DNA from: Nitrososphaerota archaeon | GTDB lineage: Archaea; Thermoproteota; Nitrososphaeria; Nitrososphaerales; CADDZS01 | DNA: 13,589 bases | NCBI GenBank assembly: GCA_027314685.1 | Contig: DAHVAI010000358.1 | Location: 1-13,589, forward strand | Reading direction: 5' to 3' | Shown: piece by piece, positions 13,259 to 13,589 of the stretch | How positions within the stretch are numbered: position 1 is the stretch's first letter | Layout of the letters: every line of letters starts with the position of its first letter | Made by a program: the position numbers and the translations under genes | The notes under the pieces: model-generated | The model's database searches: none | Seen by the model: the letters and a program-made list of their open reading frames with translations, nothing else | What the model was told of the DNA's origin: nothing

Positions 13259-13283
13259 CTCCTACGAATCAAATTCATAGGAG
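13259..13283. promoter_or_regulatory. 25-bp near-perfect inverted repeat in the divergent promoter region
   Basis: CTCCTACGAAT (13259-13269) and ATTCATAGGAG (13273-13283) are inverted copies with one mismatch in 11 and a three-base centre. It lies between the two divergent TATA-like boxes and could control either gene. It also contains CTCCT/AGGAG, but far from any start codon. Confidence 0.5.
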
Positions 13284-13310
13284 CCCCTTTCCCAGTGATT
13301 GGACTCGCAA

Positions 13311-13343
13311 AGTAGAAAAGTTTATTCAGCATACTATTCTACT
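13311..13343. promoter_or_regulatory. Inverted repeat bracketing the TATA-like box of the ribbon-helix-helix gene
   Basis: AGTAGAA (13311-13317) and TTCTACT (13337-13343) are perfect inverted 7-mers, 19 bp apart. Between them sits TTTATT (13321-13326), centred about 31 bp before the ATG at 13355. Bracketing of the promoter by operator halves is how many autoregulated ribbon-helix-helix antitoxins work, so self-repression by the next gene is a reasonable inference. Confidence 0.42.
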
Positions 13344-13354
13344 ATAATGATGGC

Positions 13355-13589
13355 ATGTCAACCTCTGTGAAGCTAAGCGAAGACGACAAGAAAAAACTGG
13401 AGAGGTTACAGGCGATGGTAACCGTAAAAACATCGAAGAGGGTAACACAACAGAAACTTCTCTCAAGACTCATCGAGGACGCCCTAGAGCAAGGAGACGA
13501 GTTTATCGCAAAGACGTTTCAGGGAACGGTGCCAATGCCCAATGACGACTATCACAGAATGCTCTCGCTCATTAGCGATTGGGGAACAA
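13355..13589 (+). CDS. Ribbon-helix-helix / VapB-like antitoxin candidate, 3' end outside the window
   Basis: The first 78 codons are present. MSTSVKLSEDDKKKLERLQ begins with a short strand followed by a basic-acidic helix, and QQKLLSRLIEDALEQGDEFI supplies the second helix, matching the ribbon-helix-helix (MetJ/Arc/CopG) plan of small archaeal DNA-binding proteins and VapB-type antitoxins. After the DNA-binding part the chain continues with a neutral segment (GTVPMPNDDYHRM), which in antitoxins would wrap the toxin. A VapC/PIN toxin gene would be expected just downstream, outside this window. The ATG at 13355 is chosen because the ATG at 13347 runs into TGA after seven codons. Two inverted repeats lie upstream. 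A plain transcriptional regulator remains possible. Confidence 0.6.
   Translation, partial: MSTSVKLSEDDKKKLERLQAMVTVKTSKRVTQQKLLSRLIEDALEQGDEFIAKTFQGTVPMPNDDYHRMLSLISDWGT

Overview
The window looks like a piece of an archaeal chromosome, most likely from a terrestrial member of the Thaumarchaeota (Nitrososphaeria). This is inferred from gene content and style, not from a marker gene. The main pointers are a rhomboid protease fused to zinc-ribbon and AN1-type zinc fingers, a Ser/Thr-rich membrane-anchored protein full of N-glycosylation sequons, frequent TTG start codons, and TATA-like boxes about 26-32 bp upstream of start codons, which suggests leaderless or nearly leaderless transcripts. 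I saw no tRNA, rRNA, CRISPR array, insertion sequence or integrase.

Layout, left to right. Positions 2-853 hold the 3' part of a polytopic membrane protein with an HGxxPDEH motif (NicO/UreH-like). A 68-aa zinc-finger microprotein follows (1073-1279), then about 500 bp that is mostly noncoding and rich in inverted repeats. The AN1-rhomboid gene (1796-2734) meets a dienelactone hydrolase-family gene (2735-3379, minus strand) stop codon to stop codon. Upstream of that on the minus strand is a two-gene unit: a beta-class DNA methyltransferase (3819-4628) whose TGA overlaps the TTG of a 134-aa unrecognised partner (3418-3822). Next is a minus-strand FAD enzyme like tricarballylate dehydrogenase or fumarate reductase (4789-6189), a 430-bp divergent intergenic region packed with dyads and hairpins, and a luciferase-like (LLM/Mer-like) reading frame (6621-7373) whose N-terminal half looks missing or frameshifted. 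That gene converges with 1 nt to spare on an L-2-hydroxyglutarate oxidase-like gene (7375-8679, minus). A 109-aa helical hypothetical (8824-9153), a second NicO/UreH-like membrane protein (9409-10098), a YhfC-like membrane protein interrupted by an in-frame TGA (10156-10929), the Ser/Thr-rich secreted protein (10966-11814), a GT4 glycosyltransferase (12076-13209, minus) and the start of a ribbon-helix-helix gene (13355 to window end) complete the window.

Working together: most neighbours look like independent single-gene units, each with its own promoter-like box. The exception is the methyltransferase and its overlapping partner, which look translationally coupled and are the best candidate for an undescribed restriction-modification-like or epigenetic pair. 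The other points worth a second look are the interrupted YhfC-like gene, the hairpin that buries a strong Shine-Dalgarno and ATG ahead of the LLM-like gene, two nested inverted repeats around the ribbon-helix-helix promoter, and a repeated 10-mer overlapping a TATA-like box upstream of the second NicO-like gene.
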